Shown piece after piece: positions 1-9,151 of a stretch of 58,454 nucleotides of DNA. This DNA comes from an uncultured Prevotella sp. (lineage in GTDB: Bacteria; Bacteroidota; Bacteroidia; Bacteroidales; Bacteroidaceae). The notes under the pieces are model-generated. The model was not told the origin of the DNA and searched no databases. It saw only the letters and a program-made list of their open reading frames with translations. Where the stretch lies: positions 1 through 58,454 of the forward strand of contig CAJOFE010000011.1 in the NCBI GenBank assembly GCA_905233825.1, read 5' to 3'. Within the stretch, counting starts at the first letter, position 1. Every line of letters begins with the position of its first letter. The position numbers were made by a program, and so were the translations under genes.

Positions 1-2
1 TC

Positions 3-74
3 TTGGGGGCTGCTCGCCCCCAAACCCCTCGGTGTTTTTCAGGTATTAGTCTTGGCTTCGCCTCTACCTGAAAA
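3..74. terminator. Two consecutive hairpins downstream of the beta-helix lipoprotein gene
   Basis: Two inverted repeats lie past the 3' end of the minus-strand lipoprotein gene. The first pairs 3-10 with 16-23 (TTGGGGGC/GCCCCCAA, 5-base loop). The second pairs 36-45 with 65-74 (TTTTCAGGTA/TACCTGAAAA), with a small GGC-TTC-GCC hairpin in its loop. On the minus strand the second hairpin is followed by several A/C-rich bases rather than a clean U tract, so termination is an inference. The first may belong to the GC-rich palindrome family found elsewhere in the window. Confidence 0.4.
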
Positions 75-134
75 TTGCACTTCTATCTTGAACTTAGGAA
101 TTACTATTATGGCATTAACTAATCTTCCGATGCG

Positions 135-1487
135 CTATTCGTAGCAGCCTAAGCCGCGGGCTGTAGAGAGGGAATCGAGATGGAAGTCGTAGATGAGATT
201 ATGTTCGTCGATGAGACGGAAATGCTGCTTGCCCTGTAGGCTGTCGTCCTTGGTCTCCCAGATGATGCTGCGACAGTTAACGGTGTCGGCCAGGGCTGGG
301 GTACGCAACAGGTCGTTCTCGAAGTAATAGCTGAAGGCTGTCAGCGAATCTTCCTCCATGCGCTCGCCCATCACCACATCGTCGGCATAGCCTGTGACAA
401 TGGAGCCTGTCATCCGCATCACCTCCAGGGGATAGGGCTGGCGGTCGTAGAAATTAGCGAAGCGCAAGGCCACCCCACTGCCGGCGGCGAAGGGATAGAA
501 CTGAGCCAGCGTGCAATGGTCTAAGATGGCGGCACCTCCATAGATAGCCACACACTCGTCCTGGGTATTGCTGAACTGACAGCGCAGCAGACCCACCCAT
601 GAGTTGAAAGCCAGCAAGCCGGGACCTGCACAGTTATGGACGACGGAGCGCTCCATATACAGGCGCTGGCGGTCGGTGGGGAAGGTGGTACTGTCGCACA
701 GCAGCCCATACTCGGCATTGCGTATCTCAGTGGCTATCAGCTCGTTCTCGAAGGACGACGGATAGATGTGCACCCCTCGCCACTGTCCGCTGATACGGTC
801 GTAGGGGAGGTAGCTGAACAGATGGTCCAGACGGTTTCCACGGAACACGACGCTGTCGGTCTTCAACGTGCCATAGACATCGACGCCTGCCTTGTCGTGG
901 AAATAGAGGGTGGTATGCCTGACGGTGAGCGTGGCGGCGCTGTCAACCCTCAGACCTTTCATGATGACAACAGGCTGGCGGCTCTCTATCAGCGTGTCGC
1001 GACTGACAATGATGCTGTCGATGATCTGCGCGTCCCAGGAATGTGCCCACAGCGTGACGTGCTGCTGGCGACCGCTTTCGAGGGTGAACACCAGCTGGTC
1101 TTCCACCAACTGAGGCTCCTGCTGCTGATTCCGAGGAGCTGTCAGCTCCACAAACACACGGAGGCTGTCGCCACTGCGCACCTCGAGGTCGTTCACGACA
1201 GATCCAAGCGAATTGTCAAGGTAAGAGCCATCGACATTGACACGGAAGCCCGTCTGGTTGCCCATGCGCAGATGGACGCTCTTCAGGCGCAGTCCACGGT
1301 CGCCATGATTATATACCCAGAAGTCATAGGTGCGTGAACCCACCGTGGAGAAGATGGTGTCCATCTTCACCGAATCGACGGAGAAGGTCAGCCCGGCAGA
1401 GGGCGACGCGGTGAACTCGTCATCGTCAGAACATGAGATGACTGCACACAAGCATAACAGCGAGAGATAAACAAAAATCCGCTTCAT
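135..1487 (-). CDS. Right-handed beta-helix-like lipoprotein
   Basis: A 450-residue exported lipoprotein of unknown specific role. The N-terminus has a short positively charged and hydrophobic signal ending in a lipobox (AVISC, Cys about residue 19) followed by Asp residues, as in Bacteroidetes surface lipoproteins. Residues about 30-150 look like a beta-sandwich. Residues about 160-400 contain repeated short strands (for example TLTVRHTTLYF, SVVHNCAGPGLLAFNS, ILDHCTLAQF) typical of right-handed parallel beta-helices. No catalytic residues can be assigned. The gene follows rubrerythrin in the same direction with a 39-base gap. Its ATG sits in the loop of a hairpin (1473-1508) that may serve as the terminator of rubrerythrin. 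The fold call rests on the repeat pattern only. Confidence 0.7.
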   Translation of the reverse strand: MKRIFVYLSLLCLCAVISCSDDDEFTASPSAGLTFSVDSVKMDTIFSTVGSRTYDFWVYNHGDRGLRLKSVHLRMGNQTGFRVNVDGSYLDNSLGSVVNDLEVRSGDSLRVFVELTAPRNQQQEPQLVEDQLVFTLESGRQQHVTLWAHSWDAQIIDSIIVSRDTLIESRQPVVIMKGLRVDSAATLTVRHTTLYFHDKAGVDVYGTLKTDSVVFRGNRLDHLFSYLPYDRISGQWRGVHIYPSSFENELIATEIRNAEYGLLCDSTTFPTDRQRLYMERSVVHNCAGPGLLAFNSWVGLLRCQFSNTQDECVAIYGGAAILDHCTLAQFYPFAAGSGVALRFANFYDRQPYPLEVMRMTGSIVTGYADDVVMGERMEEDSLTAFSYYFENDLLRTPALADTVNCRSIIWETKDDSLQGKQHFRLIDEHNLIYDFHLDSLSTARGLGCYE

Positions 1488-1508
1488 CTTTCGATAAAAC
1501 GGATTTTT
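1473..1508 (-). terminator. Hairpin overlapping the start codon of the beta-helix lipoprotein gene
   Basis: AAAAATCCG (1473-1481) pairs perfectly with CGGATTTTT (1500-1508). On the minus strand the second arm ends in a run of T, so the structure resembles an intrinsic terminator for the rubrerythrin transcript. The ATG of the downstream gene (1487-1485) lies in the 18-base loop. It could therefore act as terminator, attenuator or translation-control hairpin; which of these is inference. Confidence 0.45.
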
Positions 1509-1526
1509 CTTCGGTTTATTGTGTTT

Positions 1527-2084
1527 TTACTTGCCAAAGTAGCGCTTCAGCAGTCCGGCAAAGCCTGCACCGTGACGGGCCTCGTCCTTGGCCATCTCGT
1601 GAACGGTGTCGTGAATGGCGTCGAAACCGGCAGCCTTGGCATTTTTGGCAATGCGGAACTTGTCCTCGCAGGCACCAGCCTCAGCAGCAGCACGCTTCTC
1701 CAGGTTGGTCTTGGTGTCCCACACGCACTCGCCCAGCAGTTCGGCGAAACGAGAGGCATGGTCGGCCTCCTCGAAGGCATAGCGCTTGAAGGCCTCGGCA
1801 ATCTCGGGATAGCCCTCACGGTCGGCCTGACGGGCCATAGCCAGATACTGGCCTACCTCGCTGCACTCGCCGTTGTAATGGGCACGCAGGTCCTCAATCA
1901 TCTCTTCGCTCACGCCCTCGGGCTTGCCGTCGCCAATCTTATGCACAGTGGCATAGGTCATGTCGGCATCGTCCTTCAGTTCTGAGAACTTCGAGGCAGG
2001 AGCCTTACAGATGGGACACTTCTCGGGAGCTTCATCGCCTTCGTAGATATATCCACAAACGGCGCAGATAAACTTTTTCTTCAT
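1527..2084 (-). CDS. Reverse rubrerythrin (rubredoxin domain first)
   Basis: A 185-residue non-heme iron protein for peroxide detoxification in anaerobes: it reduces H2O2 to water using electrons passed through rubredoxin iron. The rubredoxin-like domain comes first (residues about 1-35), with two CxxC pairs, CAVC and CPIC, that bind one iron. It is followed by a ferritin-like diiron four-helix bundle (about 55-185). Metal-ligand candidates are Glu in [14 protein letters not shown] near residue 118, and EMAKDEARH near residue 168. This order is the reverse of classical rubrerythrin. It is a cytosolic enzyme with no signal peptide. The gene lies 71 bases downstream of the kinase/nucleotidyltransferase gene and may be co-transcribed with it. 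Confidence 0.92.
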   Translation of the reverse strand: MKKKFICAVCGYIYEGDEAPEKCPICKAPASKFSELKDDADMTYATVHKIGDGKPEGVSEEMIEDLRAHYNGECSEVGQYLAMARQADREGYPEIAEAFKRYAFEEADHASRFAELLGECVWDTKTNLEKRAAAEAGACEDKFRIAKNAKAAGFDAIHDTVHEMAKDEARHGAGFAGLLKRYFGK

Positions 2085-2155
2085 AATAGTAATACTTGTT
2101 AAGGGTTAATGAATTATTTTTACCATCTCACTGATTCTTGCTATTTCCATTCCCG

Positions 2156-4105
2156 CTAATCATGGTCGGCCATGGCAAAGGTAGCCACCGTATTCATCAG
2201 GGCAGGCGGATTGCCCATATCGAAGCGCTCGCCCCTGAGACGAATGCCGTACATGCCTATGCGCTGGCGCACCTTGTCGAGTGCTGCCGTCAGCTCTATC
2301 TCGCCATGCTCCTCAGGATGGGCATCGGCTTCCCTGATGTCCTCCTCCAACTGTTCAAAGACTTCGGGCGTCAGGATATACTGGCCAAAGACCGAGCAGT
2401 ATTCCTTCTCTCCCTCGGCATCGCGCACACCGAGGAATTCCTCTGCATAGCTCGACTTGGGTTTCTCGGCAAGCACCGACACATTCAGCACCGTGTTTCT
2501 CTTATCCTCCCACACGCCACTCATGATGCCGAAATGGCTCACCTCCTTCACGTTCACAGGATAGAGTCCCAAGGTCAGCGTGTTGGTTAGCTCGTAGGCT
2601 TCAATGAGCTGCAAGGCGCAAGGCTTGTTCGAGGTCGACTGGTAGAGCGTGTCGCCCAGCATCAGCAGTACCGGCTCGCCATGAGCGAACTCTGCCGCCT
2701 GATAGACAGCATGCCCGAAGCCGCGTTTCTCCATCTGATAGACATAGCGCAGGCGCTTGCCTATGTCAAGGATGCGATGTTCGTACTCCTGGCTTTCGGT
2801 ATTCAGCTTCGAGAGATGCTCATCCGACAGCGGACGCTCGAAGAAATCCATATACAACTTGCGTTCTTCCTCACTGCCCAGCACCAGGCATATCTCCTCG
2901 ATGCCGCTCTGCACCAGCTCTTCCAACAGGATCAGGATGACAGGACGCACCATCCCGTCGGGACAAGGTATGGGGAAGAAGTCTTTCTTCATGCAACGGG
3001 TGGCAGGATAGAGACGGGTGCCGAAGCCTGCCACAGGGATGATGGCCTTGCGAACAGTGTGGACGGGATGGAGCGTGAACTTATAGGCGGGCATCCCCTT
3101 CACTATCAGATAATCCACCAGCTTCTGCTGACTCTCCTCGTCGCGGGCCAGGAACTGCACAGAGCCTTCGCCGTGCGAGCCTACGCCCTTGCCGCCATAG
3201 GTCAGCTGATGGACATACTCATCGGCCAGCACAGCATGGAGCTTCGGAGCCGTCAGCTCCTCAGGACATATCGGAGCCACGGCACGGTCGAACAATTCCT
3301 CAGCCTCGTTCATCAGCCGTCCCAACGCTTCCACATCGCCCTCAGCCATATACTTGACGGCCCTATCAACAATTTCCTGATTCTTCACGCCCAGAGCCTC
3401 ATGCAGCATGCGCTCTTTTTCGTTCGAAGGGAATGGATAGGCACGGTTCAGCTCGGCCAGAATCCTGACGGTGTCCTTATCGCCCGACAGGTCAGCAAAC
3501 ACCCAGTGCAACTCATGCTTCACGTTGAGCGCCTTCACCTCGATCTCGTCACCGTCGAAGGTCATCAGGTTGGGCTTCACGCCAAAGGCACATGCCTGAT
3601 CCAGACGTCCGCAACGACTGCTGGTGCGCAACTCACCGACATAGGCTATGTTCATCTCGCCCAGCGTGTTCAGGTTCAGGTTGTATAACTGATTGAAGGC
3701 ACGTGCCACCAGCACGCAGATGGCAGCACTCGACGACAGGCCGCTCTTCATGGGCAGGGTCATATCGGTAATCCTGATACGCACGCCACCCACCTTGTAC
3801 CACTCCAACATATAGGAGGCCACACCGGCACAGTAGCAGAAGAAGGAACCCGAACGGGCCACGCGCTTCAGCTCCTGCTCGTCCATACGGCAGGCAAAGT
3901 CGTGCCACTGTCCGGTAATCTGCGGTGCACAGCTCTGCATCTCGAAAACCGATGAACGCTCTACTTCGGCATAGATACCCTGTTCAATACCTGTCACGAT
4001 GGCGGCGCCAGGGGCTATCTGGGCATTCATCGTACGGTAGTGACCTGCCCAGTCAGTATGCTCGCCAAACAGGCAAAGGCGTCCAGGAACAAATAGCTTG
4101 ATCAT
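2156..4105 (-). CDS. Bifunctional GHMP sugar kinase / UTP-sugar-1-P nucleotidyltransferase fusion
   Basis: A 649-residue cytosolic protein made of two enzymes. Residues about 1-335 are a GHMP kinase: the substrate motif PGRLCLFGEHTDWAG resembles galactokinase, SGLSSSAA is the ATP loop, and GRLDQ is the probable catalytic-Asp region. Residues about 345-645 are a GalU-type nucleotidyltransferase, opening with the signature IPVAGFGTRLYPAT and containing LMLGDTLY. The combination would phosphorylate a free sugar at C1 and convert the product to a nucleotide sugar, by analogy with Bacteroides Fkp, which handles fucose. Galactose and UTP are the likeliest substrates from the motifs, but arabinose or uronic acids cannot be excluded. 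A -7-like TATCTTTG (minus strand, 4145-4138) lies 33 bases before the ATG. Confidence 0.85.
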   Translation of the reverse strand: MIKLFVPGRLCLFGEHTDWAGHYRTMNAQIAPGAAIVTGIEQGIYAEVERSSVFEMQSCAPQITGQWHDFACRMDEQELKRVARSGSFFCYCAGVASYMLEWYKVGGVRIRITDMTLPMKSGLSSSAAICVLVARAFNQLYNLNLNTLGEMNIAYVGELRTSSRCGRLDQACAFGVKPNLMTFDGDEIEVKALNVKHELHWVFADLSGDKDTVRILAELNRAYPFPSNEKERMLHEALGVKNQEIVDRAVKYMAEGDVEALGRLMNEAEELFDRAVAPICPEELTAPKLHAVLADEYVHQLTYGGKGVGSHGEGSVQFLARDEESQQKLVDYLIVKGMPAYKFTLHPVHTVRKAIIPVAGFGTRLYPATRCMKKDFFPIPCPDGMVRPVILILLEELVQSGIEEICLVLGSEEERKLYMDFFERPLSDEHLSKLNTESQEYEHRILDIGKRLRYVYQMEKRGFGHAVYQAAEFAHGEPVLLMLGDTLYQSTSNKPCALQLIEAYELTNTLTLGLYPVNVKEVSHFGIMSGVWEDKRNTVLNVSVLAEKPKSSYAEEFLGVRDAEGEKEYCSVFGQYILTPEVFEQLEEDIREADAHPEEHGEIELTAALDKVRQRIGMYGIRLRGERFDMGNPPALMNTVATFAMADHD

Positions 4106-4156
4106 TATTTGGTTTCGATTTCAATCGTTTTAGGTTGCAAAGATAATAAAAAAAAA

Positions 4157-4181
4157 GGAATCAGAAAAATTTTCCGATTCC
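4157..4181. terminator. Intrinsic terminator after htpG
   Basis: GGAATC (4157-4162) pairs with GATTCC (4176-4181), with an inner GAAAA/TTTTC stem. Poly-T follows on both strands, so it could work in either direction. For the minus-strand htpG transcript it lies about 50 bases past the stop and just before the promoter region of the kinase fusion. Confidence 0.75.
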
Positions 4182-4230
4182 TTTTTTCACTTATTACTCA
4201 AATCTGTTGCCTGATCTATCTTACTGAACG

Positions 4231-6291
4231 TTATTTGATCAGACTGATGGACCGCTTTAGGAAGGCGTCGAGGGCGGCACCCTTCAGCATGCCATTCTGC
4301 AACAGAGCGAGGTCGATGAGCTGATGCACGAGGTCGTTGCCCTTGGCATAGTCGCTGATGAGCTGTTGTTTCTTCTCCTTCTGCTCGTCAATGGCTTTCT
4401 GCGTGGCGGCCTTGTCGTCCTTCTCTTCCTGAGTAATCTCCTCGGGCTTCTTCTTCTCCGTCTGCTGGTTCAGGGCGGCCAAGCGGGCCTGCTGTCCCTT
4501 GATTTCGCTTTCCACAGGCTTCAACTGCTCACTGAGGGCGGCCTGTGCATCGCTGAGCACCTGCTTCACCAGACGGTGGTCGCTGTTCAGCACCAGGTTG
4601 AACGAATCGGGCATCTGTCCGTAGAAATTCATGCCACTCTGATAGCGGCTCATCTCCTTCATACGGCGCATCCACTCGTTCTGGGTGATGACCACAGGAC
4701 GCTGTTCCTCGCCCAAAGCGTTCACCTCGACAATGAACTCGGTCTTGTCAAGCTTGGGCAACTGCGACGTAAAGACGGCTGACAAATTGTCACGCTCGGC
4801 CTCTGCCAGTTCTGACTTCGGGGCATCCTCTTTCTGAATGAGGTGGTCGATGGTGTCGGCATCCACACGTGTGAACCTCGATTTCTCAAACTTCTGCTCC
4901 AGCGTCTGGATGCAGGGCACGTCGAGCTGTCCGTCGAAGAGCAGCACTGAATAGCCCTTGTCCTGAGCGGCACGGATATAGCTGTACTGCTCGTCCTTGT
5001 CAGTGGCATAGAGATAGATCAGATTGCCGTCCTTGTCCTTCTGCGAGACCTCGATGAGCTTGCGATACTCGTCGAAAGTGAAGTACTTACCTTCCGTGTC
5101 CTTAAACAGTGCAAAGTCCTTGGCACGGTCGTAGAAGTTCTCCTCGGTCAGGATGCCATAGTTGATGAACAGCTTCAGGTCGTCCCATTTCTCCTCGTAG
5201 GCCTTACGGTCTTCGTTGAAGATGGCCTTCAGGCGGTCGCTCACCTTCTTGGTGATATAGGTCGATATCTTCTTCACCTCACGGTCGCTCTGCAGGTAGC
5301 TTCGAGAAACGTTCAGCGGAATGTCGGGCGAATCGATGACACCATGCAGCAACGTCAGGAACTCAGGTACGATACCCTCTACCTGGTCGGTCACAAACAC
5401 CTGATTGCAGTAGAGCTGAATGCGGTTCTTCTGCAACTCCAGCGAATTCTTGATGCGTGGGAAATAGAGAATACCCGTCAGGTGGAAAGGATAATCCACG
5501 TTCAGGTGAATCCAGAACAGCGGCTCGTCCTGCATGGGATAGAGCGTGCGATAGAACGACTTGTAGTCCTCGTCCTTCAGCGTGGAAGGCGTCTTTGTCC
5601 AAAGGGGCTCAACATTATTAATAATATTGTCTTCGGCAGTATCGACCATCTTCTTCTCGTCGCTCGACCACTCCTGCTTCTTGCCGAAGGCGATAGGCAC
5701 AGGCAGGAACTTGCAGTACTTCTGGAGCAAGCCCTCTAATTTGCTCTTGTCGAGGAACTCCTTGCAGTCCTCATCGATATAAAGCACGATGTCTGAGCCA
5801 CGCTCCTCACGGTCGGCATCGTCGATCTCGTAGGCAGGACTACCGTCACAGCTCCACTTCACGGCCTTGCTGCCCTCCTTGTAGCTCTTAGTGATGATCT
5901 CCACCTTCTTCGACACCATGAACGACGAGTAGAAGCCCAGGCCGAAGTGACCGATAATGTTGTTGGCATTGTCCTTGTACTTCTCCAGGAAGTCGTTCAC
6001 GCCCGAGAAGGCAATCTGGTTGATATACTTGTCAATCTCCTCCTCAGTCATGCCGATGCCATGGTCGCTGATGGTGATGGTACCCTTGTCAGCATCGAAA
6101 CTGATGTGCACCGTCAGGTCGCCCAGATCGTCTTTGAACTCGCCCTTCTCGGCCAGCGTTTTCATCTTCTGCGTGGCATCGACGGCATTGCTCACCATCT
6201 CGCGCAGGAAAATCTCATGATCACTGTAGAGGAACTTCTTGATGACCGGAAATATATTCTCAGTCGTTACTCCAATGTTACCTTTTTGCAT
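4231..6291 (-). CDS. htpG: Molecular chaperone HtpG (Hsp90)
   Basis: A 686-residue ATP-dependent cytosolic chaperone that remodels partly folded clients. The N-terminal GHKL ATPase domain (about 1-220) has the Bergerat-fold motifs: LREMVSNAVDA near residue 30, ISDHGIGMTEEEID near residue 75 and GHFGLGFYSSFMV near residue 120. The middle domain (about 230-480) contains the expected NVSRSYLQSDREVK segment. The C-terminal dimerisation domain carries a charged, Lys/Glu-rich stretch near residues 600-640. The length is in the range usual for Bacteroidetes HtpG. It is monocistronic: a terminator follows at 4157-4181, and the upstream neighbour is divergent. No CIRCE-type heat-shock operator was seen. 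Confidence 0.97.
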   Translation of the reverse strand: MQKGNIGVTTENIFPVIKKFLYSDHEIFLREMVSNAVDATQKMKTLAEKGEFKDDLGDLTVHISFDADKGTITISDHGIGMTEEEIDKYINQIAFSGVNDFLEKYKDNANNIIGHFGLGFYSSFMVSKKVEIITKSYKEGSKAVKWSCDGSPAYEIDDADREERGSDIVLYIDEDCKEFLDKSKLEGLLQKYCKFLPVPIAFGKKQEWSSDEKKMVDTAEDNIINNVEPLWTKTPSTLKDEDYKSFYRTLYPMQDEPLFWIHLNVDYPFHLTGILYFPRIKNSLELQKNRIQLYCNQVFVTDQVEGIVPEFLTLLHGVIDSPDIPLNVSRSYLQSDREVKKISTYITKKVSDRLKAIFNEDRKAYEEKWDDLKLFINYGILTEENFYDRAKDFALFKDTEGKYFTFDEYRKLIEVSQKDKDGNLIYLYATDKDEQYSYIRAAQDKGYSVLLFDGQLDVPCIQTLEQKFEKSRFTRVDADTIDHLIQKEDAPKSELAEAERDNLSAVFTSQLPKLDKTEFIVEVNALGEEQRPVVITQNEWMRRMKEMSRYQSGMNFYGQMPDSFNLVLNSDHRLVKQVLSDAQAALSEQLKPVESEIKGQQARLAALNQQTEKKKPEEITQEEKDDKAATQKAIDEQKEKKQQLISDYAKGNDLVHQLIDLALLQNGMLKGAALDAFLKRSISLIK

Positions 6292-6424
6292 AGTCGTAAT
6301 TCTTTTACTTTTTAACTTTTTACCTTTTTCTGTGCAAATATCGTGCCAAAACAGCCATCCTCTATAAAGTGTTTGCTCTCGCTACTCCGAAGCAATCTGT
6401 CAAGTAGTTTTTTCATGGGTTTTC

Positions 6425-6455
6425 TTTGCAGTCTATAAAATAATTAGTAATTTTG
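6425..6455 (+). promoter_or_regulatory. Bacteroidetes-type promoter for the TPR/nhaC pair
   Basis: TTTG (6425-6428), a 19-base spacer and TAATTTTG (6448-6455) match the -33/-7 consensus. The ATG of the TPR gene is 26 bases further on. Confidence 0.7.
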
Positions 6456-6480
6456 CAAAGGAAAATGAAGTAAACAAAAT

Positions 6481-7629
6481 ATGAAAAAAGCTATTTTGAC
6501 TCTAACCGCTATGCTGGTCTTTCTTACTGCATGGTCACAGACCGACGAGATGACCAGACAGCAAGCAGACAAATTGGATTCTTTGACTATTAAGTTGGTG
6601 AACCAAGAACGGTATGAGGATGCCATAAAGGCCAAAGACCGGGAATTGACCATTCTAAAAGCATTATATGGAGAAAAGGATTCTACATACATTAAAGAAC
6701 TGGCTGTCAGCGCCAAGCTATATTATAGAAACAGGCAACCTGAAGAGGCTGTGAACAAGATAGAAAAAGCCGCACAGTTATGGGCTGAGAATGTCAGCAA
6801 CAGCGATGATCAATATGCTTTCTATCTGGATAATCTCTCCCTCTATCAAATTTCTATCCAGGAGTATGAAAAGGCAAAGGAAAATTGCAGGAAGGCATTG
6901 ACTATCTACGAGAAGTTAGGCCGAAACGATTATGATTTGGCCGTCATCTTAATGCACATGGCTGAATCAAGCCACTATAGCGGTCAGACACAGGATGCTC
7001 TGATATATGAGTTGCGATCATTGAACATCATCAAGGATATATATGGCAAACATTCTGATGAATACATTGGCGAACTGCCATATTTGCAGAAATACTATCA
7101 AGCAGTGGGCGATGAGAAAAATGTAAAGAGAATAGAAGAAACAATAGAAAGACTTCAAAAGGAGATAGAAGATGGTATTGTGGACCTGCCAGAGCCTGTC
7201 AAGTTTGAAAGTGCAGAGATGTGCAAGGAGCATAACGGCGACGCCATGAAATGTATCCGCTACTATCTGACTCACAAGTTGAATGCTCCCCAAATGGATC
7301 AGGCCGCTCAGTATATTTTAAGCTGGAGCGAGGCGAGCAACGATGTGAACATTGTCATAGGAGAAGAGATCGGTTCATTGGCAACCTCTGAAAAGACGAT
7401 GCCTTACCTTATTGCATACATGGCATCATATGATTATTATTGTCTAACAGAAAACATGAAGGAGCTCGACGAAAAGCACTTCATGTATGCCATCGATATT
7501 TTGTTGCAGTTTTATGAGCCCAATCGTGGTTTAACAGGCAAGGTTGAACTGCTGGAGCATTACCTGCAATTACAAAAGGAAGGGAAATTGGAGGAAGAAC
7601 TTAGTAAGCAAACAACGACAAGCAAATGA
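6481..7629 (+). CDS. Exported tetratricopeptide-repeat protein
   Basis: A 382-residue protein with a type I signal peptide (MKKAILTLTAMLVFLTAWSQ, cleavage after residue 20 likely). Residues about 30-230 form helical TPR-like repeats: NQERYEDAIKAKDRE, RNRQPEEAVNKIEKA, SIQEYEKAKENCRKA and YSGQTQDALIYELRS. The remainder is helical and unassigned. It is probably a periplasmic protein-protein interaction scaffold, with no enzymatic motif. The stop codon overlaps the start of the nhaC-type antiporter gene (ATGA at 7626-7629), so the two are translationally coupled. A functional link with the antiporter is inferred from this alone. Confidence 0.8.
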   Translation: MKKAILTLTAMLVFLTAWSQTDEMTRQQADKLDSLTIKLVNQERYEDAIKAKDRELTILKALYGEKDSTYIKELAVSAKLYYRNRQPEEAVNKIEKAAQLWAENVSNSDDQYAFYLDNLSLYQISIQEYEKAKENCRKALTIYEKLGRNDYDLAVILMHMAESSHYSGQTQDALIYELRSLNIIKDIYGKHSDEYIGELPYLQKYYQAVGDEKNVKRIEETIERLQKEIEDGIVDLPEPVKFESAEMCKEHNGDAMKCIRYYLTHKLNAPQMDQAAQYILSWSEASNDVNIVIGEEIGSLATSEKTMPYLIAYMASYDYYCLTENMKELDEKHFMYAIDILLQFYEPNRGLTGKVELLEHYLQLQKEGKLEEELSKQTTTSK

Positions 7630-9095
7630 AGACTGACGACATTCAATCGAGAAGTGATGACCAGCGACGATTACCCCACCCTCTTATTGCCGCCATCCCA
7701 TTAGTGGTGCTCATAGGACTGCTGGCTGTGGTGATCACGCTCTTTGGCAGTGACTCGCTGAGCGGAGGCAGTCAGGTGGCATTGCTCATGGGGCTTGCCG
7801 TGTGCGTGTTCATCTCGATGGTGTTTTATCGTGTGCCATGGAAAGCCTTTGAGCAACAGATGATGGAGACGATGGGCGGCGTCTCTATCACCGTGCTCAT
7901 CCTGCTGGCCGTGGGCATGCTGTCGGGCTCGTGGATGGTGAGCGGCATTGTGCCCACACTCATCTATTATGGCGTGCAGATACTGTCACCACAGTTCTTC
8001 CTCGTTAGTGCCTGTGTAATCTGCGCCCTGGTATCATTACTGTCGGGCAGTTCGTGGACGACGATTGCCACCATCGGCGTGGCGCTATTAGGTATCAGTC
8101 ATGCGCTGGGCATCAGCGAGGCATGGGCAGCAGGAGCCATCATCTCGGGCGCATACTTCGGCGATAAGATGTCGCCTCTGAGCGATACGACCATCCTGGC
8201 ATCATCATCGACAGGCGTAGATCTTTTTACACATATCCGCTATATGATGCTGACCACTACGCCGGCATTCATGCTGACACTCGTCATCTTCACCATAGCA
8301 GGACTGGGACAGGGCGGCGAAGATATCGTCCAGCATATCAGCCGCTACACGGAAGGGCTGGATGCCAAGTTCAATATCTCGATATGGACATTGCTGGTAC
8401 CTGTGCTCACGGCGGTGTTGATAGCCCGTCGCGTTTCTTCACTCATCGTGCTGTTTCTCTCAGCATTGATGGCTGGTGTCGTGGCACTTATCATGCAGCC
8501 TCACATTCTCTCGGAGATTGCCGGCGACACCTCGCTAAGTACAGCAGGGGCGCTGACAAAAGGCCTTACCGTGACCTACTACGGAGCCACTGGCGTTGAT
8601 ACGGGCTATGCCGAACTGAACGAACTGGTATCGACAGGGGGCATGACGGGGATGCTGAACACCATCTGGCTCATCATCTGTGCCATGTGCTTCGGCGCAG
8701 CTATGGTGGCCAGTGGCATGATTGAAAGCATCACCCGTGTGGTCATCAGCTGGGTACGTAGCAGGCTGGGACTGGTGGCTTCGACGGCGAGTACGGGATT
8801 GTTCTTGAACATCACCACGGGCGACCAGTTCATCAGTATCGTACTGACGGCCAACATGTTCCAGAAAGTATATGAACAGCAAGGCTACGAGCCCCGACTG
8901 CTGAGCCGCACCTGCGAGGATTCGGCCACGGTAACGAGTGTACTTGTGCCCTGGAACACCTGCGGCATGACGCAGAGCACGGTGCTCGGTGTGCCTACCA
9001 TCACCTACCTACCCTACTGCTTCTTCAACATTCTCAGTCCAATGATGACGCTTCTCATAGCCGCCATCGGCTGGAAGATCAAGAGACGGACGTAA
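7626..9095 (+). CDS. nhaC: NhaC-type Na+/H+ antiporter family protein
   Basis: A 489-residue polytopic inner-membrane transporter with about 11-12 hydrophobic segments. Family hallmarks are present: a Gly/Ser-rich SGSSWTTIATIG near residue 140, GAYFGDKMSPLSDTTILASS near residue 175 and, in the second half, the matching LNITTGDQFISIVLTANMF and EDSATVTSVLVPWNTCG. Proteins of this family exchange Na+ (or an organic anion such as malate/lactate) for H+; substrate cannot be told from sequence. The first 20 residues are hydrophilic and cytoplasmic. The start codon overlaps the stop of the preceding TPR gene by 4 bases. It converges on nuoN with a shared terminator between. Confidence 0.9.
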   Translation: MKTDDIQSRSDDQRRLPHPLIAAIPLVVLIGLLAVVITLFGSDSLSGGSQVALLMGLAVCVFISMVFYRVPWKAFEQQMMETMGGVSITVLILLAVGMLSGSWMVSGIVPTLIYYGVQILSPQFFLVSACVICALVSLLSGSSWTTIATIGVALLGISHALGISEAWAAGAIISGAYFGDKMSPLSDTTILASSSTGVDLFTHIRYMMLTTTPAFMLTLVIFTIAGLGQGGEDIVQHISRYTEGLDAKFNISIWTLLVPVLTAVLIARRVSSLIVLFLSALMAGVVALIMQPHILSEIAGDTSLSTAGALTKGLTVTYYGATGVDTGYAELNELVSTGGMTGMLNTIWLIICAMCFGAAMVASGMIESITRVVISWVRSRLGLVASTASTGLFLNITTGDQFISIVLTANMFQKVYEQQGYEPRLLSRTCEDSATVTSVLVPWNTCGMTQSTVLGVPTITYLPYCFFNILSPMMTLLIAAIGWKIKRRT

Positions 9096-9101
9096 AGAAA
9101 A

Positions 9102-9132
9102 TGGGCTGTGCCACTTATGATGACACAGCCCA
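9102..9132. terminator. Bidirectional terminator between nhaC and nuoN
   Basis: TGGGCTGTG (9102-9110) pairs with CACAGCCCA (9124-9132). It sits between two convergent genes, so it can end both transcripts. U tracts are weak on both sides. Confidence 0.65.
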
Positions 9133-9151
9133 ACGTTTATTCAGAAACACT

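Noticed and set aside
6292..6480. Heat-shock operator (CIRCE) before htpG
   Set aside because: No TTAGCACTC/GAGTGCTAA dyad is present, and no convincing -33/-7 pair was found on the htpG side.
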